Below, piece after piece: positions 40,998 to 48,392 of a stretch of DNA of 64,000 nucleotides. The notes beneath the pieces were generated by a model. It was given only the letters and a program-made list of their open reading frames with translations, ran no database searches and was not told the origin of the DNA. The stretch covers positions 248,001 through 312,000 of the forward strand of contig NZ_CP119757.1 in the NCBI RefSeq assembly GCF_029320955.1. Reading direction: 5' to 3'. The stretch is from Flavobacterium sp. YJ01 (lineage in GTDB: Bacteria; Bacteroidota; Bacteroidia; Flavobacteriales; Flavobacteriaceae). Numbering within the stretch: the first letter of the stretch is position 1; each line of letters begins with the position of its first letter. The translations under genes and the position numbers were made by a program.

Positions 40998-41018
40998 CAA
41001 TCATATAAATTAATCAGG

Positions 41019-41045
41019 AATGGATAATTTTTACTTTGTGATGGA
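41019..41045 (-). promoter_or_regulatory. AraC operator, site 1 (autoregulation)
   Basis: Read towards the gene: TCCATC, then ACAAAGTAAA, then an AT linker, then TCCATT. The two TCCAT half-sites repeat with a 21-bp period, two helical turns, as AraC proteins require. It matches sites 2 and 3 with few differences. Confidence 0.75.
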
Positions 41046-41048
41046 TAA

Positions 41049-41087
41049 AATTAAAATAAGTAAACCGCTCAATATGGCGGTTTACTT
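41049..41087 (-). terminator. terminator of the OYE gene
   Basis: An 11-bp perfect stem (AAGTAAACCGC) with an 8-base loop; the minus strand continues ATTTTAAT. It separates OYE from the AraC promoter. Confidence 0.7.
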
Positions 41088-41105
41088 TCTAGATATTCAA
41101 ATTTT

Positions 41106-42194
41106 TTATAACGAACCAGCCTTTACAAAAGTCTGCCATCCGCGCATCGTTTCAATAAAACGTTCGCTTAATCCCCTTTGTCTTAGATAATCTGCCATGA
41201 CAGGCAATTGTGGACTATCGTACATTGGATTTGCTTTTACCTGAAGAGGAAAATCTCGCTGTAAAATTGCAGCACGTGCGATAAGCACAAAATCACAGCC
41301 TTCATCTAGAAGTTCTCCAGCACGTTGTGCGCTCATAATTTTCCCTGCTGCTCCAAGACGAACTCCTTTACGCGGAAGTTCGGTAAAAACGCTGAGCATG
41401 GTTTTTCCTTTAAAAGTTCCTTCGCGAACAATTTGTGCTGAATCCCAAAGTGCTAAATCTAAATAGTCAATTAATTCACGATTGAAAATATCGGCTGTAA
41501 CTTCACGTAATTCTTCCAAAAGCAAGCCGTAACGTTCAATAGACAAACGCCATCCAATTTGAAAATTTGGACCGCAAGCTTTACGAATTCCTTCAATAAC
41601 TTCAATCGTAAAGCGTGCACGATTTTCCAAACTTCCTCCATATTTATCGGTACGATCATTTAAATTTGGCGACATGAATTCTGAAAGAATCCACCCGAAT
41701 GCACCGTGAACAGAAATTCCGTCAAATCCTGCCAATTGCGCTCTTTTTGCCGCAGCGATAAAACTGTCTCGAATACGTTCTACTTCTTCTGTCGTGATTG
41801 CTTTAATTCCTTCTAAAGTTTTACTCGAAGCTGGAGCTGGGATTCCGCCAATTGAAAGTTTCGCGCGATGCCCCGCATGATGCAATTGTACGGCTGACAG
41901 CGCACCGCCATCACGAATCGCCGATGCCATTTTTGTCAATCCTGGCAAATGGTCATCACTATGAATTCCTAATTGTCTTTCAAACGCGATTCCTCCTGCT
42001 TCTACGGTAGAAGCGCTGGTTTGAATTAATCCATAACCACCTTGTGAAAGTTGTTCCATCCAATATTGATCGTATTCAGATGCAGTGCCATCAAATTCAC
42101 TTTGCTGACTGGTTAAGGGTGCCAGCATGAAACGGTTTCGCATTGCTGGACCGTGCAGCAAAGTAAGCGGTTTAAATAAATCAGAAACAGACAT
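41106..42194 (-). CDS. Old Yellow Enzyme-family NADH:flavin oxidoreductase
   Basis: 362 residues, one FMN-binding (beta/alpha)8 barrel. Motifs: NRFMLAPLTSQQ at the first strand, AVQLHHAGHRA (the catalytic region), HGAFGWILSEFMSPNLNDRTDKYGGSLENRARF (quoted here in parts: HGAFGWILSEF, SPNLNDRTD, YGGSLENRARF) and a C-terminal DFVLIARAAILQRDFP phosphate site. Such enzymes reduce activated alkenes, quinones and nitro compounds with NAD(P)H. The usual catalytic pair at the second motif reads H-H-A-G-H rather than H-x-x-N, common in the bacterial NADH:flavin oxidoreductase branch. It is controlled by the AraC operator site 2. Confidence 0.9.
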   Translation of the reverse strand: MSVSDLFKPLTLLHGPAMRNRFMLAPLTSQQSEFDGTASEYDQYWMEQLSQGGYGLIQTSASTVEAGGIAFERQLGIHSDDHLPGLTKMASAIRDGGALSAVQLHHAGHRAKLSIGGIPAPASSKTLEGIKAITTEEVERIRDSFIAAAKRAQLAGFDGISVHGAFGWILSEFMSPNLNDRTDKYGGSLENRARFTIEVIEGIRKACGPNFQIGWRLSIERYGLLLEELREVTADIFNRELIDYLDLALWDSAQIVREGTFKGKTMLSVFTELPRKGVRLGAAGKIMSAQRAGELLDEGCDFVLIARAAILQRDFPLQVKANPMYDSPQLPVMADYLRQRGLSERFIETMRGWQTFVKAGSL

Positions 42195-42240
42195 ATTGTT
42201 TATTTTTTTAAGTTCTACTTATGTGAATTATTATCGAATG

Positions 42241-42248
42241 CAAAGTTG
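42241..42248 (-). promoter_or_regulatory. -7 box of the OYE gene
   Basis: The minus strand reads CAACTTTG, one mismatch from TAnnTTTG, exactly 21 bases from the operator at 42270. Confidence 0.6.
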
Positions 42249-42269
42249 TGGAGATAATCATTCGTGAAA

Positions 42270-42296
42270 AATGGATGATTTTTACTTTATAATGGA
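42270..42296 (-). promoter_or_regulatory. AraC operator, site 2 (OYE promoter)
   Basis: Read towards OYE: TCCATT, ATAAAGTAAA, AT linker, TCCATT; half-site period 21 bp. It replaces the -33 region at the same distance from the -7 box as at sites 1 and 3. Confidence 0.78.
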
Positions 42297-42341
42297 CGTT
42301 TTGAACCTACTATTCTAAAGACTTTACTTGAGAAAAAATTC

Positions 42342-42368
42342 TCCATTATAAAGTAAATTTTCTCCATT
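42342..42368 (+). promoter_or_regulatory. AraC operator, site 3 (DsrE promoter)
   Basis: TCCATT, ATAAAGTAAA, TTTTC, TCCATT on the plus strand, pointing to the DsrE gene. Together with site 2 it makes a 16-bp inverted repeat separated by 46 bases across the divergent promoter region. Confidence 0.78.
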
Positions 42369-42389
42369 CTTTAGCCGGCATTGTCGTCA

Positions 42390-42397
42390 GATCTTTG
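42390..42397 (+). promoter_or_regulatory. -7 box of the DsrE gene
   Basis: GATCTTTG, one mismatch from TAnnTTTG, exactly 21 bases after operator site 3 and 23 bases before the ATG. Confidence 0.6.
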
Positions 42398-42420
42398 CCT
42401 TGTTAATAAAATTTATTTAA

Positions 42421-42786
42421 ATGAAAAAAACAGCAATTATTATTCTATCTGATCCAAAAGCGGGTTCAGAAGAAGCATTAGGACGTGTATTCAATGCTTT
42501 AGCATCGGCATATGAATTCAAACACGAAGGCGAAGATGTAAAAATTATTTTTCAAGGAGCAGGTATAAGATGGCCTGAACAACTAGAAAAACCAGAGCAT
42601 CCTGTTAATGCTCTTTATAAAGAAGTAAAAGATCATGTTAGCGGTCTTTCTAAAGGATGTGTAGCTGTATTTGGCACCGAAGTTTCTGGTTATGAATTAT
42701 TAAATGACAACGAAGTTCCAGGAACTCCAGGTTTACCAAGTTTTGTTAACCTTAGAAAAGAAGGTTACGATATTTTGATTTTCTAA
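42421..42786 (+). CDS. DsrE-like small protein
   Basis: 121 residues, cytoplasmic. DsrE/DsrF-like fold: TAIIILSDPKAGSEEALGRV at the first strand and helix, VKIIFQGAGIRWPEQL in the middle, then a GCVAVFG strand. The conserved Cys of sulfur-carrying DsrE proteins could be the Cys in KGCVAVFG. Members range from sulfur-relay proteins to peroxiredoxin-like or flavin-associated proteins; the role here is unknown. It shares its operator with OYE, so a stress-response partner is likely. Confidence 0.78.
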   Translation: MKKTAIIILSDPKAGSEEALGRVFNALASAYEFKHEGEDVKIIFQGAGIRWPEQLEKPEHPVNALYKEVKDHVSGLSKGCVAVFGTEVSGYELLNDNEVPGTPGLPSFVNLRKEGYDILIF

Positions 42787-42796
42787 ATCAGCTCTT

Positions 42797-42831
42797 AACT
42801 GCCCTTTTTCACTTTAAGGGCAGTTTTTTTA
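42797..42831 (+). terminator. terminator of the DsrE gene
   Basis: 10-bp stem AACTGCCCTT / AAGGGCAGTT, 9-base loop, then a T-run. Confidence 0.85.
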
Positions 42832-42921
42832 TTTACAAATATTTAATGTGATCAAACCTTTGTTTTTTGAGTAATTTAGCATAGCTGGATACTCTACAAT
42901 CAATATTTAAGTTTTAAAATT

Positions 42922-43392
42922 ATGCAGGAAGATGTTCAATATTACATGAATCAATGTTTAGATCTTGCCAAAAGCGCTCTAAAAGCTGGAAATCCGCCTG
43001 TGGGTGCGCTTATTGTATTTAAGGGAAAAGTAATTGGTAAAGGAATCGAATCAGGAAAATCTACGGGAGACATTACCAATCATGCAGAAATATTGTCTAT
43101 TGGAGATGCTATAAAAAACGGATATCCGGATAAACTGCATCTGGCAAAAATGTATACTACACATGAGCCTTGCATTATGTGCTCCTATATGATTCGCCAT
43201 TATAAAATAACGGAAATTATTTATGGTACAGCTGTTCCTTATGTAGGCGGTTTTACTTCAAAATTTAATATTCTAGAAACAGAAGATGTTCCAAAATGGG
43301 GAAATAAACCAAAGATAACTGGCGATGTTTGTGTAGAAGAATGCAATACGCTCAATTCTCAATTTTTAGAATTAGTAAGCAAATCTAAATAA
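42922..43392 (+). CDS. nucleoside / guanine deaminase-like protein
   Basis: 156 residues, the size of CMP/dCMP-type zinc deaminases. The zinc site is complete: NHAEIL (His and proton-shuttling Glu) and EPCIMCSYM (PC-x-x-C). GNPPVGALIVFKGKVIG forms the first strands. It is closest to the guanine deaminase and nucleoside deaminase branch rather than tRNA deaminase TadA, which has different flanks. The AraC gene starts 2 bases after it, so they form an operon. Confidence 0.88.
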   Translation: MQEDVQYYMNQCLDLAKSALKAGNPPVGALIVFKGKVIGKGIESGKSTGDITNHAEILSIGDAIKNGYPDKLHLAKMYTTHEPCIMCSYMIRHYKITEIIYGTAVPYVGGFTSKFNILETEDVPKWGNKPKITGDVCVEECNTLNSQFLELVSKSK

Positions 43393-43394
43393 GT

Positions 43395-44273
43395 ATGTTA
43401 TCTCAATCTGTATATACGCTTGTTAACCAGCAAAATGGCAATTTATCATTCAAGGTATTTGAATTTGATAACAGCAGTTATTTTGATCATATTCAGCGAA
43501 ATAATTATTTTACCATAATCATCATTACTTCAGGCGAAGGATTAGCTAAAGTTGATCTTTGCGAATATTCTTTTAAAGAAAATACCTTATTTGCTTTCTA
43601 CCCGTATCAGCCTTTTATGCTAGCTTCTGAAGGACCGCTTACTGGAATTTCTATTCAGTTTCATCATGATTTTTTCTGTATTTACAGACATCATAAAGAG
43701 ATTGCTGCAAATGGAATTTTATTTAATAATGTTTATCAGCACCCTTTTATTCTTTTAGATGAAAATAATAAACAAACTTTGATGAATATTGTCAGAGAAA
43801 TTGTCAATGAACTGAAAATGGATGCTTTGAGAAAAGATGAAGTTTTGGTTTCTTATTTGAAAATATTTTTGGTATTTGCTACAAGAATAAAATTAGAACA
43901 GCAATCTATTAAAAATGAAAATAGCAACGACAAACAATTGCTTATTATTCAGAACCTAAGAAATGCTATCGAAGATAATTTCAGAATTAAACATTCTGCT
44001 AGTGAATATGCTGATATGCTGCATGTAACGCCGGTTGTTCTTGCACGAGCTGCAAAAAATCATTTTAATATGACACTTTCAGATTTAATTACTGAACGCA
44101 TTATTGTAGAAGCCAAAAGAGAATTATATCTCACCAACAAAACAGTAAAGGAAATTGCTTACGAGCTGGGTTATGACGACGAATATTATTTTAGTCGTGT
44201 TTTTAAAGGAAAAACAGATATTTCTCCACAGCTTTACAGAGATACTATTGGTTTTAATAGAGGAGCGTCTTAA
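43395..44273 (+). CDS. AraC-family transcriptional regulator
   Basis: 292 residues. N-terminal AraC-like cupin sensor (IIITSGEGLAKVDLCEYSF, then LFAFYPYQPFML) and C-terminal DNA-binding domain with KHSASEYADMLHVTPVVLAR and VKEIAYELGYDDEYYFSRVF. It is translationally linked to the deaminase (2-base gap), so its target may be its own operon. No operator identified; it lacks the 27-bp site of the neighbouring AraC regulon. Confidence 0.9.
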   Translation: MLSQSVYTLVNQQNGNLSFKVFEFDNSSYFDHIQRNNYFTIIIITSGEGLAKVDLCEYSFKENTLFAFYPYQPFMLASEGPLTGISIQFHHDFFCIYRHHKEIAANGILFNNVYQHPFILLDENNKQTLMNIVREIVNELKMDALRKDEVLVSYLKIFLVFATRIKLEQQSIKNENSNDKQLLIIQNLRNAIEDNFRIKHSASEYADMLHVTPVVLARAAKNHFNMTLSDLITERIIVEAKRELYLTNKTVKEIAYELGYDDEYYFSRVFKGKTDISPQLYRDTIGFNRGAS

Positions 44274-44328
44274 GATAAATTCTTGTCTTCCATAAAATGA
44301 GTTTGAACCTGTATCGCAAACGTCATAA

Positions 44329-44367
44329 AAATAAATCCCATTTCTAAATGAAATGGGATTTATTTTT
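44329..44367. terminator. bidirectional terminator
   Basis: AAATAAATCCCATTT pairs with AAATGGGATTTATTT around a short loop, with A-run and T-run on both sides; it serves the AraC gene and the converging permease gene. Confidence 0.85.
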
Positions 44368-44375
44368 AAAACTAT

Positions 44376-45803
44376 CTATTTTTTATTTTTAAAAACTTTA
44401 TAAAATACAAAAAGAATAGCCAGCCAAATAGGAATTAATTCTACAGATATCTTCATATTCGTCATCCACATGATGGATAAAATACCCAATAAAAATACGA
44501 AACAGATGTAATTGCTTATTGGATAAAATATGGAAGCAAATTTGGTTTTTGTGTTTTCCTTGTCTTTTGTACGTCTAAATTGTAAATGCGTATAGGAAAT
44601 CATAACCCAATTGATAACTAAACAAGACACTACTAAAGACATTAAAATACCAAAAGCTTCTTCTGGAATTACTTTATTGATTAAAATACAGATAGCGGCG
44701 AAGCAAGAAGAAATTAAAATAGCATTAACCGGTACTGCTTGTTTGTTTAACTTCTTTAAAAATTGAGGAGCGCTACCCTGATCTGCTAAACCAAATAACA
44801 TTCTTGAGTTGCTGTACACACTACTGTTATATACTGATAAAGCTGCGGTTAATACAATTAAATTAAGCACATTGGCGATAAGCTTTGTAAAAAATATTTT
44901 ATAGCCAAAAAGCTCAAATTCCATTCCGTTTAGATTTTGAAAAACCATTACAAACGGACTACTGTCTGTAGTAATTTGTCTCCAAGGCGACAAAGCAAAT
45001 AAAATGACCAATGCACCTACATAAAATATAAGAATTCGATAGATGACTTGATTGGTTGCTTTTGGAATATTTTTTTCTGGATTTTCTGCTTCAGCAGCGG
45101 TAATTCCAATTAATTCTAAACCACCAAAAGAGAACATAATTAAAGCCATCGCGGACAATAAACCTTGAAAATTACCATTTGCAGTTTTCTCAAAAACACC
45201 TTTTGGAAAGAAACCTCCATCGTTATACAAATTATGAATTGTAGCGTGTTCTCCTCCTGTCCCGCTTATTAACAAATAAGTGCCAAAAAGAATCATTGCA
45301 ATAATTGCGGCAACTTTTATAATTGAAAACCAAAATTCAGTTTCTCCGTAGACTTTTACAGAGGCAAAATTTAAAGCATTAATAACCAGAAAGAAAAATA
45401 AACTAGATGCCCACAACGGAATTTCTGGCCACCAAAACTGCACATAAACTCCAATAGCTGTAAGTTCAGCCATACTGACTAAAATATACAAAATCCAATA
45501 ATTCCAACCTGATGCAAAACCTGCAAAAGAGCCACAATACTTATAAGCAAAGTAGCTAAAACTTCCAGATACAGGTTCTTCAACAACCATTTCACCAAGT
45601 TGCCTCATAATAAAAAAGGCAATAATTCCAGCAATCGCATATCCTAAAATAACAGATGGTCCTGCTAATACGGCTGCTGGACCAATTCCGAGGAAAAGAC
45701 CTGTTCCTATAGATCCGCCTAAAGCAATTAACTGAATGTGTCGATTAGTCAGCCCGCGTTTAAGCTGATTGTTTTCTTGATCTTCCTGTATTTTTTGTTT
45801 CAC
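44376..45803 (-). CDS. amino-acid permease (AAT family)
   Basis: 475 residues with 12 membrane helices. The APC-type signature is clear: LTNRHIQLIALGGSIGTGLF at the first helix, then GPAAVLAGPS, and MALIMFSFGGLELIGITAAE at helix 6. It resembles the AroP/PheP/CycA group of proton-coupled importers; the substrate cannot be read from sequence. It stands alone downstream of the sulfatase genes with a 140-base gap. Confidence 0.9.
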   Translation of the reverse strand: MKQKIQEDQENNQLKRGLTNRHIQLIALGGSIGTGLFLGIGPAAVLAGPSVILGYAIAGIIAFFIMRQLGEMVVEEPVSGSFSYFAYKYCGSFAGFASGWNYWILYILVSMAELTAIGVYVQFWWPEIPLWASSLFFFLVINALNFASVKVYGETEFWFSIIKVAAIIAMILFGTYLLISGTGGEHATIHNLYNDGGFFPKGVFEKTANGNFQGLLSAMALIMFSFGGLELIGITAAEAENPEKNIPKATNQVIYRILIFYVGALVILFALSPWRQITTDSSPFVMVFQNLNGMEFELFGYKIFFTKLIANVLNLIVLTAALSVYNSSVYSNSRMLFGLADQGSAPQFLKKLNKQAVPVNAILISSCFAAICILINKVIPEEAFGILMSLVVSCLVINWVMISYTHLQFRRTKDKENTKTKFASIFYPISNYICFVFLLGILSIMWMTNMKISVELIPIWLAILFVFYKVFKNKK

Positions 45804-45942
45804 AAATTAGATTTTTAAATGAGTTGAATGTACTCACAAATGTATAAACAGCGAAGATAAGTTAAAAAAGTAATCGTACAAAGCTCCGTTCAGCGGTATT
45901 TATAGAATGATTTAAACATAGTTATATTTCATAAAAATGAAC

Positions 45943-48342
45943 TTAAAGTAAATCTACTTTCACGCTATTTATTTTTCCTTCAAACTTAAAAGGTGCTTTT
46001 TTATAATAACGAATAGATACAGGACCGCCTAAATCTTTGCCAACATCAAAAGTTTCGCTGGCAGTAAAGGCAACAGGAACAGTTCGTTTTACTTCGCCTT
46101 TGGCATATTCTTTTCCATCAACCGAAATAACAATTTCAGCAGGAGCGCCCGGTTTTGCGATAGTAGTTAAAACTTCGATTTTATGTTTTCCTACCGGAAT
46201 TTTTGCGGATGATTCAACGTAATAGCGTTCTATAATCAGCATATTATATTCGTAAACTAGTTTTCCGTTATCCATAAATAAAGTCACACCGCCGCCAGAA
46301 CCTCCAAGCGCATACAAAACTCCTGAAGCATTTTCTTTAACCTCAACATCGGCAACTACTTTATTGCTTTTTTTGCCTAAACCAGGCGCGCTGAATTCAG
46401 GCATACGTTTCGTGGTTTCATCAAAAGTCCATGAAGTGTAAGGCGCTTTTATAACATCTTCGGGATGAATGCGAAGCCAAATTCCGGCGCCAATCGGGTA
46501 ATCTTTATTCTTTTTGGCTTCTTGATTAAATACTTCCTGAAGTTCTTTTAACTTCTGCGGATTTTTAGATGCTAAATCGTAATACTGTGTATAATCTTCT
46601 TTTATGTTGTACAATTCCCAAACATCTTTTGTAGAATCCCATTCGGCTAAACCTTTTTGAGCGGGAATCCAAGGATATAAAGGTCCAAAAGTACAGGCAT
46701 ACCATCCGTCTTTGTAAACTCCACGACTTCCGTTATTATCAAAAAACTGAACTTTGGATACTTCTTTTGCTTTGGCATCATTAAAAGTATATTTAAAACT
46801 TACTCCATCCAGAGGCATTTGCTCAAAACCATTGACCACTTTTGGTGCTTTAATATTCAAAATATCATAAATAGTCGGCACAACATCGTTTATATGATGA
46901 AACTGGCTTCTAGGCGTACTGTCCGGTTTTATCATTTTCGGCCAGCGCACAACCATTGCGTTTTGTGTTCCTCCAAAATGAGAAGCTACTAATTTGGTAT
47001 GTTTAAAAGGCGTATTTCCCGCCCAAGCCCAAGCTGCATGATAATTATTCTCTAAAAGAAGTCCACCAATCGCGTCAAGTCCGCCAAGTTTATCTAAAGC
47101 TTCTAATTGCTGTTGAATGGTATTCGAAACACCATTTTGAGCCAATAATTCGCTTATTGAACCATTTTGTCCTTCGGCACTAGAACCATTATCTCCCCAA
47201 ATAAAAAATACGATTGTATTGTCTTTTTGTCCATTCGCTTCAAGCGCATCCAAAACGCGTCCAACTTCATGATCGGCATGTTCTACATATCCTGCAAATA
47301 CTTCCATCATACGAATTTGAAACGCTCTTTCAGATTTTGGAATACTTTCCCAAGAAGCCATTGTTTTATCTCTCGCCGTCAGCATGGCACTTTTAGGAAT
47401 CCAGCCTAATTCTTTCTGGCGTTTAAATACTTTTTCGCGATAAGCATCCCAGCCATCATCAAACTTTCCTTTGTATTTATCTGCCCATCCTTTAAAAATA
47501 TGGTGTGGTGCGTGCCCAGCTCCTGGAGCAAAATACAACAGAAATGGCTTGTCTGCCGCATACGATTTGTGCTGATTCATCCATTCAATAGCGTGATCTG
47601 CCAAATCAGTTGTAAGATGGTATTTTTCGTCTTTTGGAGGTTCAACTGGAGTGAAATCATTTATTAATCTTGGTTCATATTGCGAAGTTTCTCTAGCGAG
47701 AAATCCGTAAAAATGCTGAAATCCGTAATTGACGGGCCAATAATCAAAAGGTCCGGCAACCGTCGTCTGGTTCGCTGGCGTATTGTGCCATTTTCCAAAA
47801 GCAGAAGTGCTGTAGCCATAATTCTTTAAAACCTCAGCAACCGTAGCAGCTTCTTTCGGAATAATTCCGGTATAACCGTCCCAATCTACAGCTCGTTCTG
47901 CAATAGTTCCGTTACCAACATGCGTATGGTTTCTGCCTGTTAATAAAGCGGCACGGCTTGGAGAACAAATTGAAGTGGTATGAAATTCATTATAAGCAAT
48001 TCCTTCTTTAAAAACTTTGGTTAAAGTCGGCGTATTGACTCCGCCTCCAAAAGTTGATGGCGTTCCAAAACCTAAATCATCCATTAAAATAATAATGATA
48101 TTTGGTGCGTCTTTTGGTAAATGATCTGGCTGTACTCTTCTTTTGTGTGTACTTTCGGCTAGTGTTTCGTTGGCAACACTGGCACTCGGAACAGGCGCAA
48201 AAGGCAAAACATCTTGTGCATGAATTTTAATGTTATTACCTAAAATCAAAACAAACATTAAAAATATAATGAAGCTATTTTTTTTGAAAGAACAGTTAAA
48301 TATTAAATTAATGCTTTGCTGTAAATTATAATATTCTTTCAT
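45943..48342 (-). CDS. type I arylsulfatase (large, about 800 aa) 1
   Basis: 799 residues. The signal peptide is preceded by an unusually long N-terminus (hydrophobic core SFIIFLMFVLILGN, ending KIHAQ); a later Met inside the core would be too short, so the ATG is kept. The catalytic domain (about 75-560) has the metal site IIILMDDLGFG and the formylglycine motif C126-S-P-S-R. The C-terminal beta domain (about 640-799) contains LYALGGSGGGVTLFMDNGKL. It resembles the large AtsD-like arylsulfatases. It follows a close paralogue (both begin mature QDVLPF) by 50 bases and is the last gene of a three-sulfatase operon. Confidence 0.92.
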   Translation of the reverse strand: MKEYYNLQQSINLIFNCSFKKNSFIIFLMFVLILGNNIKIHAQDVLPFAPVPSASVANETLAESTHKRRVQPDHLPKDAPNIIIILMDDLGFGTPSTFGGGVNTPTLTKVFKEGIAYNEFHTTSICSPSRAALLTGRNHTHVGNGTIAERAVDWDGYTGIIPKEAATVAEVLKNYGYSTSAFGKWHNTPANQTTVAGPFDYWPVNYGFQHFYGFLARETSQYEPRLINDFTPVEPPKDEKYHLTTDLADHAIEWMNQHKSYAADKPFLLYFAPGAGHAPHHIFKGWADKYKGKFDDGWDAYREKVFKRQKELGWIPKSAMLTARDKTMASWESIPKSERAFQIRMMEVFAGYVEHADHEVGRVLDALEANGQKDNTIVFFIWGDNGSSAEGQNGSISELLAQNGVSNTIQQQLEALDKLGGLDAIGGLLLENNYHAAWAWAGNTPFKHTKLVASHFGGTQNAMVVRWPKMIKPDSTPRSQFHHINDVVPTIYDILNIKAPKVVNGFEQMPLDGVSFKYTFNDAKAKEVSKVQFFDNNGSRGVYKDGWYACTFGPLYPWIPAQKGLAEWDSTKDVWELYNIKEDYTQYYDLASKNPQKLKELQEVFNQEAKKNKDYPIGAGIWLRIHPEDVIKAPYTSWTFDETTKRMPEFSAPGLGKKSNKVVADVEVKENASGVLYALGGSGGGVTLFMDNGKLVYEYNMLIIERYYVESSAKIPVGKHKIEVLTTIAKPGAPAEIVISVDGKEYAKGEVKRTVPVAFTASETFDVGKDLGGPVSIRYYKKAPFKFEGKINSVKVDLL

Positions 48343-48392
48343 GATTTTGGGATCTTAAGGGTTTTGATACAATTTTCTAAACTCAGTCTTTA

